From positions 1,798,001 through 1,862,000 of the forward strand of contig QYRS01000001.1 in assembly GCA_006503535.1 (NCBI GenBank): a stretch of 64,000 nucleotides of DNA, read 5' to 3'. The notes under the pieces were generated by a model that worked only from the letters and a program-made list of their open reading frames with translations, searched no databases and was not told the DNA's origin. The translations under genes and the position numbers were made by a program. Positions 22,685-34,300 of this stretch are shown piece by piece. Position 1 is the first letter of the stretch. Each line of letters opens with the position of its first letter. The DNA is from Arthrinium phaeospermum (lineage: Eukaryota > Ascomycota > Sordariomycetes > Amphisphaeriales > Apiosporaceae).

Positions 22685-23564
22685 AGTGGGCAGCCGCCAG
22701 AGGCATCCTGAACCCACAAACCGCAGACAGGAAGATGACGACCAAGAAATGAGTCCATCGAGGTTCTTTCTCTACGAGCCCCTCCGCCGGGCTACCTGCT
22801 CCTATCTATACCATACCTATATCTATCTGCATGCATTCCTCGATGCCTCCGTTCCGCCATCGAACCACCAGGGCCGCCACCATGGCACCTGTCTGTCCTA
22901 TGTTCGTGGCCTGGAGAAGCCACTCAGCAGCCCCCCTCGGCGACTTTCGTCATCACACCACCTGCACTTTTGGTACCGAGAAGAGCTATAGGCACCATCT
23001 AGATCATAGTCATAGATCGGGCCTGATTCGAAGCTCCCCAGCCATCTCTCCAAACATCCTACCAGCCTCCCTTTTAACTGAACGATGGCTCATGACCCGA
23101 AAGGTTCACGAAGTCACTCGCACTAGATTACCGGGCTTAAACCAAATGGAAAACCTCCCGCTTATGTCTCTCCAAGTCAAGGGCCTTATCCTCAGTCAGG
23201 CTTGGCTCGTGGCCGGTTCACGTCAGTCGGCCCGGCAAGTTAACAGCGGCGGCATCATTAAAACCCCATTAAAACCCCCATTGAGTTCCCACGTCAGCAT
23301 CTAGAGCAGCTAGGGCGTACGCCTCACTAAACTCAATTGCAGGCGACAAGACATCTAACTATAGTGGTTGCAGTAGCACGTCAAGCTAATCCAAGAGCTG
23401 TCACAAGGATGCATCGCAGTAAGAGGACATGGAGCTGATTGAAAAAGAAATTTGATTTGATATCATGAATAACAGAAGCTAGCTACCTAAGGTATGACAT
23501 TCCCAACCCGAAAACACCGATGCAAATTTAACAATTATGTATGCGACGACCAAACAAATCCAGT
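22685..23564. other. intergenic region
   Basis: About 880 bases between two leftward genes: upstream region of the PAN-like gene and 3' flank of the catalase. No gene seen. Confidence 0.5.
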
Positions 23565-25846
23565 CTAGTAAGCGACTTGGACACTCAGACCGTCAGTCTC
23601 GCGGTCAAAGTTGCGGTGCAGCGAGATCTCGTAGAAGAACTTCTCCACGAAGCTGGCACCCTCCTTGGCGATGGTGGCGGCCTCGCCAAGACCCTCGGGG
23701 CTAACCTTGGCCATGGTGACGACACCATACGACGACTGAGTTGTGCTATCCTCCGACAGAGTGATGGCAGGGAGCGCGAAGGCGAGCTTGAGCAGCGCGG
23801 TCGCCTCGCCGGTACCACCAATGGCCTTGAGATGACCGAAAGCCTCGCGAACCCAGTGGATGGCACGACCACTCTTGGACAAAGTGTTGATGGCCTCGGC
23901 GCCACCGGGCACGAAGACGGCGTCGAACATGGTTGAGCGCATGCCCTCGAGATGGTGGTCAGGCACGACACCGCTACCCGGCTTCTTGTCGGAGCCAGCG
24001 GGGTAGATCTCGCTGCGGCGGGGAGCGATGGTGAAAGCCAAAGCGCTAGCGGCGTTAATGGCGGCCTTGACACTGTTGTAGGCAGTGGCGTCATAGCCAT
24101 CGGCAATGATGATGGCGATACGTCGGCTTTCGATGGTAGGCTTCTTGGGCGTGAACTCGGTCTGGCTGAGGCCCTTGGCCTGCTTGCCATGGTTGGGTCT
24201 CGACTCCTTCTGTGGCACGGGACCTCCGACCATGGTGGCGACCTGCTGTGCGAGATCGAGGTCGATATCGGCCAGACGGAGGGACATGCGCTCGTACACG
24301 ACAGGGTCATCGCAATGGTCAAGCTCGAACGAGAAGGCGGCGATCAAATGATTTCGCTCAGGAGGGGTCAGACTGTTGAGGAAAAGCTGGGCTTGGTTGA
24401 AGTGCTCCTTGAACTTGGGGCTGCGTGCGCGCTGCTTGACGCCCTCGACCTTTTGAGGATATTCGACGTACCCACCCTCGGAGTGAGAAGCAGGAGGTTG
24501 GACGCCGAAACGGTTGGGCCAGTAGTTTACGGTACCCTTGGTAATCTTGTGCCGACCCTGGCCATCCCGGTTGAAGTTCATAACGGGGCACACAGGCTTG
24601 TTGATGGGAAGCTCCTCCCAGTTGATTCCGAGACGAGACAGTTGGGTATCCTGGTAAGAGAAGCTGCGACCTTGGAGAAGAGGGTCATCCGAGTGTCCGA
24701 TACCCGGCACCATGTGCGAAGTGCAGAAAGCGACCTGCTCGGTCTGTGTGAAGTACTCGTCAATGTTGCGGTTAAGCTCCAACTCGCCGATGTTTCGGAC
24801 GGGCACGAGCTCCTCCGGCCAGACCTTTGTGGCATCGAGAATATCGAACTCGAACTTGTGCTCATCGGCCTCGGGAATGACCTGGATGCCGAAGTCCCAC
24901 TTGGGGAACGCCTTGTTATCAATTGCCTCCGCCAGATCCTTGCGATGGAAGTCGGGATCTTGGCCGGCAATCTTGAGGGCTTCATCCCAGACGAGGGAGT
25001 GAACACCGAGGTGAGGGGTGAAGTGGAACTTGACGAAGTGGCGCTCGCCAGCCTTGTTGATCAGGGTGAAGGTGTTGACACCGAATCCCTGCATCATGCG
25101 GAAAGACCGAGGAATGGTTCGGTCTGACATTTGCCACATTTGCATGTGTGTGGACTCGGTGTGCAGGTTGGCAAAGTCCCAGAAGTTGTTGTGGGCGCTT
25201 TGGGCTTGGGGGACTCCGTTGTGAGGCTCCGGCTTGACGGAGTGGACGAAGTCGGGGAACTTCATGGCCTCCTGGATGAAAAAGACGGGGATGTTGTTTC
25301 CGACAATGTCCCAGTTGCCCTCCTCGGTGTAGAACTTGACGGCGAAACCGCGAACATCACGAACGGTATCTGCGGAACCACTGCTGCCGGCAACAGTAGA
25401 GAAGCGCAGGAAGACGGGAGTCTCACGCGACGTGTCGGTCAGGATGTTGGCGAAGGAGACATCCTCAGCGCTCTCCTTGAGGCGGAAAGTACCGAAAGCA
25501 CCGGCACCACGAGCGTGGACTACACGCTCGGGGATACGCTCATGATCGAAGCGGTGGATCTGATGATGATTGTCAGCAACGAGATCAATATGAAAGTCAT
25601 CCGGGTATGGGTATTCACCTTCTCACGACCAGCTGCGTCCTCGAGCAGGTGGGGGCCGGTGTGTTCGTTGCTCACAACCTTGAGCCATTCATCTGTGTTC
25701 TCCTGCTTGACACCGAAGTCGGTTGTGATGCGCGAGTTCTTGGTAGGCTCTTGCATATCGGGCTGCATCTGGGCAGCCTTGGCATCTTGTACACCCATGG
25801 CGGTCTTTGCCTTGTTGAAAGTGTCTGATACGAGACTGGACGCCAT
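23565..25846 (-). CDS. large-subunit catalase with C-terminal DJ-1/GATase1-like domain
   Basis: Decomposes hydrogen peroxide. Exons 25846-25619 and 25559-23565, 740 residues, the length of clade 2 large catalases. There is no signal peptide (MASSLVSDTFNKAKTAMG), so it resembles the cytosolic spore/conidial type (Neurospora CAT-1, Aspergillus CatA) more than secreted CAT-3/CatB. The distal heme side has HRFDHERIPERVVHARG with the catalytic His, and FYTEEGNWDIVGNN with the Asn. The proximal heme ligand Tyr is in FSYQDTQLSRLG. From about residue 560 a flavodoxin-like domain begins with RRIAIIIADGYDA and continues DAVFVPGGAEAINTL, related to DJ-1/PfpI; in large catalases it supports folding and stability and usually lacks a working nucleophile (here GG-A at the elbow rather than a Cys). 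All catalytic residues are intact. Confidence 0.96.
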
Positions 25847-27287
25847 ATGAACGTGATTACGAGATCTAGTTGACTCGGTTTCTTCACGAAAATAGGTGTT
25901 GAGATCAGGTGATTAGAATACAACTTTAGAGTGACAACATAAGATCAGGCACAGGTCTGGGATGCGGAATCACGAGGCGGCCGGCTTTTGTATGCTCTCG
26001 CCGCAGCGGGTTTCCATCACGATCGCCTTTGGCTTTGAGGGAGTTGACTCCATTGTAACGCATCGATGATGTCAGGGAAACGGCATGGAGGTTATGGTCG
26101 GCATTTGCATGAGCGTCGACGGAGCTATGGGCAATGGGCTGGAGCAGCCAGCCTGGCATTTACTGGGGGCAATTGGCAACATCAGGAGTGGTGAGTGGTA
26201 TGCGCCTTCCGTGCCGGGAGGAAACGACTCTGACAGGCAAATCTTTTGTTGAGCGATGATGCGGACATCTTGAGATCGAATGTCTTGATTAGATCTCGCC
26301 GGGTTGTGATTGGCCACTGCGGAGCAAAAGTTCCATCAGACTGCTAACCCCCGTCTAACGCCCCTGTCTGCCAGTACCTAGCCTGCAGCAAGCGAGGCAG
26401 GCACAACCACAACCAGCATGAGTTACCCCACAAGGTGGATTGTTGCCCGTGGCTGCCAATGGTGAGCGATCAATTAGACACTGGCCGACTGTATTGCCTT
26501 TGGAGGACTACCAGATTCTCTTGAGATGGGAATTCGGAATTCGAGGGGTGAAACATCCCTGTTCCAAAACCAGCTGTACTGTAGTTTACCATCGCTGGGA
26601 TCTGGAGGGGTCAATCGATCTACGCCTGAAAGATCCCGAGAGTATTGCGACACAAAAGCACACCGCTTTGTTACAAGTCGCAGGACAATGACTATGGTCG
26701 TTCTGATCTCAGAAACGTGTTACTACGGTTGATTTCTAAGTACTGGCAGTATACTCCGTAATATGTAGGTAGTTGATGTAGGACCTGGCAGGGGTTTTTA
26801 ATAAGTACTCACTTCTGGGCGGGACAATTAGCAGTACATGTACCAACCCCCATACCGCTCGTTGCCACGTTTATTAGAAATCGAGGATTCTTTCTCCGAG
26901 CGGGCAGCCCACTCCGCAGGTAGGCCGCACCCGATGGCCACGGACCTGTCTTTTTGCGAAACATCCCAACTCGGGGCACGCCAATCAGTGTTCATGTCGC
27001 CAGGAGACAAGTCCCCGGCGGCATACGGTAGGTTAGCTCAGCATCACGGAAATTGTAGGCAAGTACCAAAAAGTCAAATACGTAGGAGAGGCAGGCGACG
27101 CGGACAGCATGTAGAGTTGTGTAATCATCATTGTGTCGTAAAAACCATAAACACCGTGCTATGCATGCTTTGTATCATCAATGCTTCCGCGAAGAGAAGC
27201 CCGGCCACAAGCACCACGCCGTCCCGTAGTCAACTATTCTCGTAGACGGAAGTCGCCACCCTTTCTCCTCCCCCCCTTTCCCAGGAC
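25847..27287. other. intergenic region
   Basis: 1.4 kb. Holds the catalase promoter on the left. At 26748-26761 lies CAGTATACTCCGTA, whose reverse complement recurs near 63424-63437. No gene recognised. Confidence 0.5.
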
Positions 27288-27872
27288 TCAGAGGCCGAGC
27301 ATCCGCCGGACGCCGTCCCTGACCTTCTGCTCGTACTCGGCCCTGCGGTCGCGCCACATCTTGGCGGCTTCCACGTTGGCGGGGCTTTCGTCGTTGGGCT
27401 CGGCCAGCATGCTCATAACGCTGATCAAGATCTTCTCGACGGACTGGATGGGGCTCCAGCGCTCCGACGCATGTTCGTAGTGGTTCGGGTCGTCGCCCGG
27501 GGGATGCAGGATGGAGATGCAGACGAGGCCACTGGGGTATACTGCAAGCAGCCGACATTAGTTAACCGAGGAGGAGGTATAAAGTGAGGCATGGAAAGAA
27601 GAGGGATGCGCATCATCACGCCACGTACCATTGGGGTGGAATATCTCGCCCAGGAACTTCATCGTCGGGGGTGCCAGCGGGTAGTCCTTGGGGAACTTGA
27701 GCTCGGCAGGGAAGATGCCGCCTTCGAAGGGAGTGCCCTCGGGCCCTTGAATCAGCGCCTCCCACTGCAGGAGGTCATCTTCGCTCACGGGACCGGCGGT
27801 GATGCCATCCGGTGGGTTATTCGTCAGGGCGCGATACTCCTGGAGGAGTCGGCGATGTGCTGTGGATGCCAT
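27288..27872 (-). CDS. ubc7: ubiquitin-conjugating enzyme E2, Ubc7/UBE2G type
   Basis: Carries ubiquitin for ER-associated degradation. Yeast Ubc7 works with Cue1 and the ligases Hrd1 and Doa10 at the ER membrane. Exons 27872-27629 and 27541-27288 give 165 residues, the exact length of Ubc7. The E2 core has [18 protein letters not shown], the HPN triad in GEIFHPN and the active-site Cys in GLVCISIL. The acidic/His loop typical of the Ubc7/Cdc34 class follows directly ([17 protein letters not shown]). The C-terminus is [19 protein letters not shown]. The intron falls in the codon after HPN, i.e. between HPN and the active-site Cys. Confidence 0.95.
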
Positions 27873-28667
27873 GTTGCTGGCGTGGGTTGCAGATGATCGG
27901 AATCTAGGTCGGCTGGCCAGTTCAGGAGTCCAGTTGCGACGCGATTATGGCCGACCGCCGACCCCGCTGGCCTCTACTGTACGCCCTACATCATACGGCC
28001 GACGCTTATCGATTAGATAACGAGATCAGATAACGAAATATAGTAGTTGGCTGCTCTTGTCACAATCAATTGCTCCATGAAGCAATCCATTTGCTCTCTC
28101 AAATGGTTGAAACTGTTTACTATATGTCGTCGTATTGTGAGTTTTACTTCTAAATTGATTGTGCAGCATGTTGTTCCAGATGGTCTGAAGATCCTGCCAA
28201 ATCTGGAAGATTTGGACAACTTCAAGGTCACGTCACTGCCGGTCGATCACTTACATGATCTAGCGCGTCTCTGTCCAAATACCTGCAGCAATTGTTCTGC
28301 TGCTTGCGCGCTCTCTCTTCCCCGTAGCAAATACGTCGCTGTGTCATATCAAGAAAAGGAACACTTGTAGTAAGATTGGATGGGAAAACATATCTCGCAT
28401 CATGTGAAACCAAAAACGTAGTTACAAGTTTTTACTGCGTTCATGACTCTTCAAGGCTTGCTGCCATCTTGCCAGCCCGCCTAACTCTGGCCCAACCCGC
28501 TTGTCCAGAAGTGGTAATCCTAGCTTTGCCCCGGTCTTGGCATCCCGTCAAGCTTTGACTCGGATTGGGACAGAGCTGAGCGCTGAGCTCGAACTGGCGA
28601 CAGAGCTCCCAAAAAGCTCCAACCCGCCCGCCCACACAATCACTCGTCAATCGCCAAACAAAAAGCC
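27873..28667. other. divergent promoter region
   Basis: About 800 bases between the E2 gene and the Mmc1-like gene. AT-rich in the middle (28010-28180). No additional gene seen. Confidence 0.5.
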
Positions 28668-30713
28668 ATGCCACCACGTCTGCCATTGCAGCCCGCAAAG
28701 GCCGCAAAAGACGGCGCGAGTCTGCTCAGCCGATCCGCAGGCCCCGAAAGCCAGGCTGTCTGTTTCTTTTGTTCCCTGTCCCGCCACGCCGCCCGACCGG
28801 CAACAGGGCCATCCCCCGCGCGACAACCGAGGCGGAAACCTCTCAGCAGCACCACTGCGCGCCGGTTCCAGTCCACGGCCACAGCTGCTGCCGCCACACC
28901 CCCGAGTCAGTTGACTTCTGCCACGAGCGCCGCTCCAGCATTAGACCCCCGGCAGGAGCTGGAGCAAGTCCTGCTTGATCTACAGAAGCATGCGGCCAAC
29001 TACGTCAACCTTTCCCGGCTGCAGCTGGCCATCTCCGGCTTGCGCCAGCAGCCCGGCCACGAGTCAATACGAGTAGCTATACTGGGCCTGTCGAACGGCT
29101 CGGACGCCAGCAAGACGGCAAAGGAGCTCCTGAAGCTGCTTCTCGCGGATCCGCTGAAGACAGAAGAAGAATGGGAGCAAGAGATTGACCGGCATAACCT
29201 GGCCCAGCCGATGATCATTCGGGTCGGAGCTGAAGAACACCAGGAGCTCGGCACCATGTCCCTGACCAGGGGCAGTCTGCTCCACGAGGTCAATGTCTCC
29301 TCGATAGCGCTGAACGGCCACAAGCTGGAGCTGCTTCTCATGGAGACGAACCCGTACGCCGCGGCGCAGGATGAGGGCCTGGGCGCCTTCGAAGACGCCG
29401 TCCTGGTACCCACCGTGGACATTCCCACATCCAACACGGGCCGGTATACCCCCATCACCACGCCCGTGCACAAAGCGCTCCTGGTCGCCGACGGCATCAT
29501 GGGTGCGGGATCCGTCACGACGCTACCACTTCTAGAAAGCGAGAGCATCATCGCGGCGGCAGTCAACCTACCAAACTACAAGCCGGCGGATGCTGCGGAG
29601 CTGCCCTTCACGGTGGTGGATGTGGGGACCGCGGGAGCCGGCCTCCGCCTGATCCGCAACGACATAGGTAACGCCATGCAGTTCGAGCACAAGTGGTACG
29701 AGAGCAACGTGCCAAAGCTCGTGGAGTGGCTCAAGCAGGACGTGATCTCGACCTCGGACGGCAATGCCGCCACCAAGCAGCCGGTGCGCCGGCTCATCGC
29801 GTCCTTGCTGCAAAACGCCTCGGCTTCCATACAACGCGAAGAGGCGAAGCAACTCTCCTCTAGGCTGTCGTCATCGTCAAAATCCGCCGTCTCTCCTTCT
29901 AGCACCGCCCACCTCCAGCGGGGCCTCTCAGACTGGGCCGAGACGGCGCACACTGAGTTGCAAGAGCAGTTGGACCTCGCATTCTCCAGCCAGCGCTGGC
30001 GGAAGTTGGGCTGGTGGAAGCTGTTCTGGCGGGTTGACGATGTGGGCATGCTCACTACCGACATCCTCAGCCAACGGTTCCTCCCCGGCGCCGAGCGAAA
30101 CGCCATCTTCCTCGCCGGCCGCATCGAAGAGGCCGGCGTCCCCACCAGCAACTTCCCTGTCACTTACACCAGCCCTATTGCCTCTCTGTCGTCATCGCCT
30201 GAAGTACAACCATCGAAACCGGCTACTCCGGTCAAAACCACCAAGGTAACAAGCCCCAATATCGCCCGCTGGCCGACCAGCATCCCCACGGCGCGGTCCT
30301 ACCTCCAGAACGAGACCGTCCCGGCCTTGCAGGCTCTGGCCCAGAAGCTGGTCTTGCAGACCCTGAGTACCTCGGGCCTCACCACGTCGATCGGCGCCCT
30401 CGCCTACTTCGGCACCCTTACCACAGGCCTCTATGAGGCGGGCGCCGTCGCCGCCCTCGGTATCGTCTGGAGCATGCGCCGCATGCAGCAGCGATGGGAG
30501 GCGGCCCGCGACTTCTGGGAAGGGGAGGTGCGCGAGGAGGGCCGCAAGGCCGTCCGGGGCGTCGAGGTTTCCGTCGCCCATGTCCTGGATAACGATGCAG
30601 CGGCACGCGGTGGGAATGATGTCAGCCGTTCTGAACGAGATGCCGAGGCGGAGCTGGGTAGGGCGCGGGAGTTGGTTGACAAGGCTACGCTGGCACTGGA
30701 GAAACTCGAGTGA
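28668..30713 (+). CDS. mmc1: Mmc1-like mitochondrial protein
   Basis: Single exon, 681 residues. The first ~75 residues are rich in Arg, Ser, Ala and Pro without acidic residues (ARQPRRKPLSSTTARRFQST), a mitochondrial presequence. RQELEQVLLDLQKHAANYVNLSRLQLAISGL, with IRVAILGLSNG after it, opens the folded part and resembles a degenerate P-loop-type beginning. The middle is helical and charged. The C-terminus has a hydrophobic pair, LTTSIGALAYFGTLTTGLY and GAVAALGIVWSM, followed by RRMQQRWEAARDFWEGEVREEGRKAVRG and a coiled tail. This arrangement suits a matrix-side protein inserted in or bound to the inner membrane. The name rests on my recollection of the fungal Mmc1 family and is less certain than the mitochondrial assignment. 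Confidence 0.7.
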   Translation: MPPRLPLQPAKAAKDGASLLSRSAGPESQAVCFFCSLSRHAARPATGPSPARQPRRKPLSSTTARRFQSTATAAAATPPSQLTSATSAAPALDPRQELEQVLLDLQKHAANYVNLSRLQLAISGLRQQPGHESIRVAILGLSNGSDASKTAKELLKLLLADPLKTEEEWEQEIDRHNLAQPMIIRVGAEEHQELGTMSLTRGSLLHEVNVSSIALNGHKLELLLMETNPYAAAQDEGLGAFEDAVLVPTVDIPTSNTGRYTPITTPVHKALLVADGIMGAGSVTTLPLLESESIIAAAVNLPNYKPADAAELPFTVVDVGTAGAGLRLIRNDIGNAMQFEHKWYESNVPKLVEWLKQDVISTSDGNAATKQPVRRLIASLLQNASASIQREEAKQLSSRLSSSSKSAVSPSSTAHLQRGLSDWAETAHTELQEQLDLAFSSQRWRKLGWWKLFWRVDDVGMLTTDILSQRFLPGAERNAIFLAGRIEEAGVPTSNFPVTYTSPIASLSSSPEVQPSKPATPVKTTKVTSPNIARWPTSIPTARSYLQNETVPALQALAQKLVLQTLSTSGLTTSIGALAYFGTLTTGLYEAGAVAALGIVWSMRRMQQRWEAARDFWEGEVREEGRKAVRGVEVSVAHVLDNDAAARGGNDVSRSERDAEAELGRARELVDKATLALEKLE

Positions 30714-31355
30714 AAAGGAGGAGATACGACGAGATCTGAAAGAAGCCAAACACCCCTCAAAGTAGGTAATGACTGATTAAGCGGTGCAATTAGCGTTACA
30801 CGATGGGAAAACATGGAGGCCGTAACCATGCCCTGTATTACAAATGTACGATATCTTGTTAGTCCGTCAACGGGGGCGAGCGTCGTGTATATTATATAGT
30901 TATGATCTCTACATAAACCTTCAAATCAATCGCGTTATTGAAATCGCCAACGTCGACCACTGATGCGGGTATAGACTTGCGTCCCTAGGCGCTCCCTGCT
31001 GATATGTGATTCGAAATCTGAAGAATTGAAAGTCAATACAAGGTTTTCTCATCAATTGAAAAGGGAAAAGCATGCATTTTCAAAATCCGACTACGAGAAC
31101 ATCTCAAACGTGATAAGCGCCCGCCGCCGACTGACTGAACCATATAACCCAGCTCCGAAACAAAGCTGAAAGCTTTATCATGACGACCCCTCCCTTACGT
31201 GACCGCAAATAACAGCGACCGTCAAGAAGCGACTGATGCTGCAGCGTAGGCAGGAGCCGTACTGGTGGTCGCAGTAATTCCCCTTCACCCAAATCGTTAA
31301 CCGCAATGCAGACCGGACAGCGGCCCAAAATGGCAGCAGTCACTCACTCCATTGA
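30714..31355. other. convergent 3' flanks
   Basis: About 640 bases between the ends of two convergent genes. AT-rich; no gene or RNA identified. Confidence 0.5.
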
Positions 31356-34300
31356 CTACCAATCATCGCCCCAATCTCCTCCCGAGTAATCAACAGTGAC
31401 CGATGCTGCCGCAGCCCACCCGCCAGTCTCCACGGTCGCGCTCGCATCCACACTCTCGGCGGCGTACATGGTCGAGACATCATCTGTTGCCATGTACATG
31501 GTTCCCATTTGGCAGTCCACATTCGTAGCCGCCACGTTATTGTAATCGGCCGCCGCCGCGTTGTACTCTGTTGATGCAGTAGCACTGTAGTCCGTCACTG
31601 CCGCATTGTTGCTGACACCAAACACATCCGACGTCGTTGTCGTCGTCGCTGTCGAATTGTCGTAGTAGGTGGCCGATGAGTCAAAGTGCGTGTATTGTAC
31701 ATTGTTCGCACTGGCCTCGATGTTTATGTTGGCGATGTTGACGTCGTTGCTGGCGACGGGGGTCGCCGCCGCCGCCGGTTGTGCGAAGTATGTGTCAGAC
31801 GCTGCCGGGTTCTCAACGATGACTTGATTGTTCTGTACCATGACTGGCTGTTGTGAATACGCTGCCATTGATCCATATCCCGGGTTGATATTATTGCTCT
31901 CCGTATTCAGCGTGAAGTTCTGGTTGATGGTCTGCTGCTGGTTGATGATGGTTTGTTCTGGGGGGGAGAATACAATAACGGCTGGTTGGCGATGTACTGC
32001 CCTTGTGCCTGTGGTGGTGGCTGGTTGACAGCATACTGCCCTTGTTGCCCCTGAGAGGGCGAATTCATCATGGGGGCTTGAGCTGGCGGGCGCTGTTGCA
32101 TCTGCATCGGCGCACTCTGGATAGGAGGGTTTTGAACCGCATACGGTCGACCGGGCGTCTGCACACCTCCTGGCTGAACATTCGACACAGGTGGGTGGGC
32201 TGGCTGTATGCTTGGATGGGGACCGGGTGGTCTTTGGATCTGCGGGGGGGCTGTTTGCGCATGTACATGTGGCGGCCGCTGTGGGCGCGGAGGCTGTTGA
32301 CCCTGTTGCAGACCCTGAGGTTGACCCTGCTGTTGAACCTGCTGCTGGGTTTGTGAGGTATTGTAAATCTGGTTTGCCGCCATCGCACCGGCGACACCGT
32401 CACCACCCATCGACTCCGCCAACAGGGCACCCCCAATAGCGGTTGTAGTCTGCTGAAACGCTGGGCTTTTCCACATCTTCTTTGCCCACTTCTTCACGTC
32501 TTGTCCCACATTGCTCAGAGATGCTGCAGGGTTGCCGTTGGATGGAGTCTGGGGTTGTTGACTTGGTAGGCCATGTACGGGCGAGTTGGCACTCTGAGGC
32601 ACCGCCACTGGAGACTGATGGCCGTAACCTGGCTGCTGTGAATGCAATGGATGAGCACTGGTCGGCGATGGCATTGCTTGCCCTTGTGGTGTGTGAGGAT
32701 GGGAATGCCCTTGGCCTTGAATGTTACCCGGCTGTTGGACGATTGGTTGAGCAAATTGCTGTTGGGGTGGTTGTTGATATTGCTGTTGCTGCTGTTGATG
32801 TTGAACAGGTTGATGTATGGGCATTTGAGCGGTCGTCTGTCCTGTGACGCCAGTCCCGGGAAGCTGTTGGGGTTTGGGAGGCATCGGATATGAGCCTCCG
32901 GAAGGCATAAGCGCGGAAGGTGTTTGAATGGCCTGCGGGGGTCTATGCATCATTTGCTGTGTTTGCGAAGGAAGACCCGATGGTCCGACGGGTCCAATTG
33001 GGACGCCATTACTCGAACTATGCGGTATACCACCCGTCTGATAACCGCCAGGAGGGCGGTGTGCGGTCGTTAGTGGTTGAGGTGGCGAGAATAAGGGCGC
33101 CGGCGGAGCAGTCTGTGCATGACTGACTGGAGGCCTTGCCGGAGTACTAGTATGCTGGGACTGCATTGATGTCTGCGCAGGGGTCCCCGGGGACGTGTGT
33201 CCTGGACTGAGCATCGAATGAAAGGAATTGTAACCCAGGGCAGAAGATAATGGCGGTGGTTGGTGGAGAGATGCAATCGAGGCTGCTGGGGATGAGACCT
33301 GACTGTGTGCCAGTGATGCCGGCGATGTCATGGGCGACGGGTATTGCGAGTATAACGAAGTGGGCCGCATTGGTAATTGGTTTGGCATCCCAAACTCAAC
33401 AGCTTGTTGCTGGACCGGAGACGAGTCTTGCCCCTGTTGTGGCAGACCGTTGAGATTGCCCGTCGCAGCTGGCTTCTGGGGACTATGAGGTGGTTTCTGT
33501 ACCTGCTGCGTCGAATACCCCTGGGGTGGCTTCCCCTGATTTGATGTTGGTGGCCTTTCCGTGTGCATCGTTGATGACAATTGCGCGTGTACCTGCTGCG
33601 GTTTGGCTGGCAAGGGAGGGTTGGATGGAGGCGTAGTATTATGTTGCCCTTGAATCATGCCATGACCCTGAGGTGCCGAATGGATCGGCAAAGGGACTTC
33701 AACTTGACTCCCGGGCCCATCTCCTGGTGCAGACAGAGGATGATTCGCAGTATTCGATGGTTGAGAACCTGGCATTGCAGGCTTATGCGGTGTAGTCGCG
33801 AGATTAGGTATCAAACCAGCTGCAGCAGAGTCTGATGAAACGCCATTGCTAGCCGAATATGCGTGATGATTGCTCTGAGACGATTGATTTGGCTTGACAA
33901 CACTCCCACTGATTGAACCTGGTGAGTACGAATCCTGGTTCGCTGAAACCATTGTTTGTTCTTGGCTCGTAATGGGGGCAACTGGTTTGGGAGGGTTCGA
34001 AGCCGCGGATTGGGTGGTCATATGGTCTGTTTCATTAATATGGGAAGATGGAGAGGATTGAGGCTGATTTGACGCGGAGGCATTACTGTTGATTTGACCA
34101 TGAACATTCTGTGCCGTCGTATTCTCTAACGAATTCCCATGTTCAGACGTTACTTGAGCTTGCTGGTCGTGTCCTGGGGCGGCCTGCGCCACGCCGGTGT
34201 TGGTCGAAACAACTGGATCCGACGATAACTCGACAGGACGCTCTGTGGCCGATAACTCTTGTGCCTCTGTAACCTGAGTCGTATCTGGCTCTAACGGATC

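Noticed and set aside
23952..25127. 391-codon frame opposite the catalase
   Set aside because: Antisense shadow of a highly biased coding exon; no motif.
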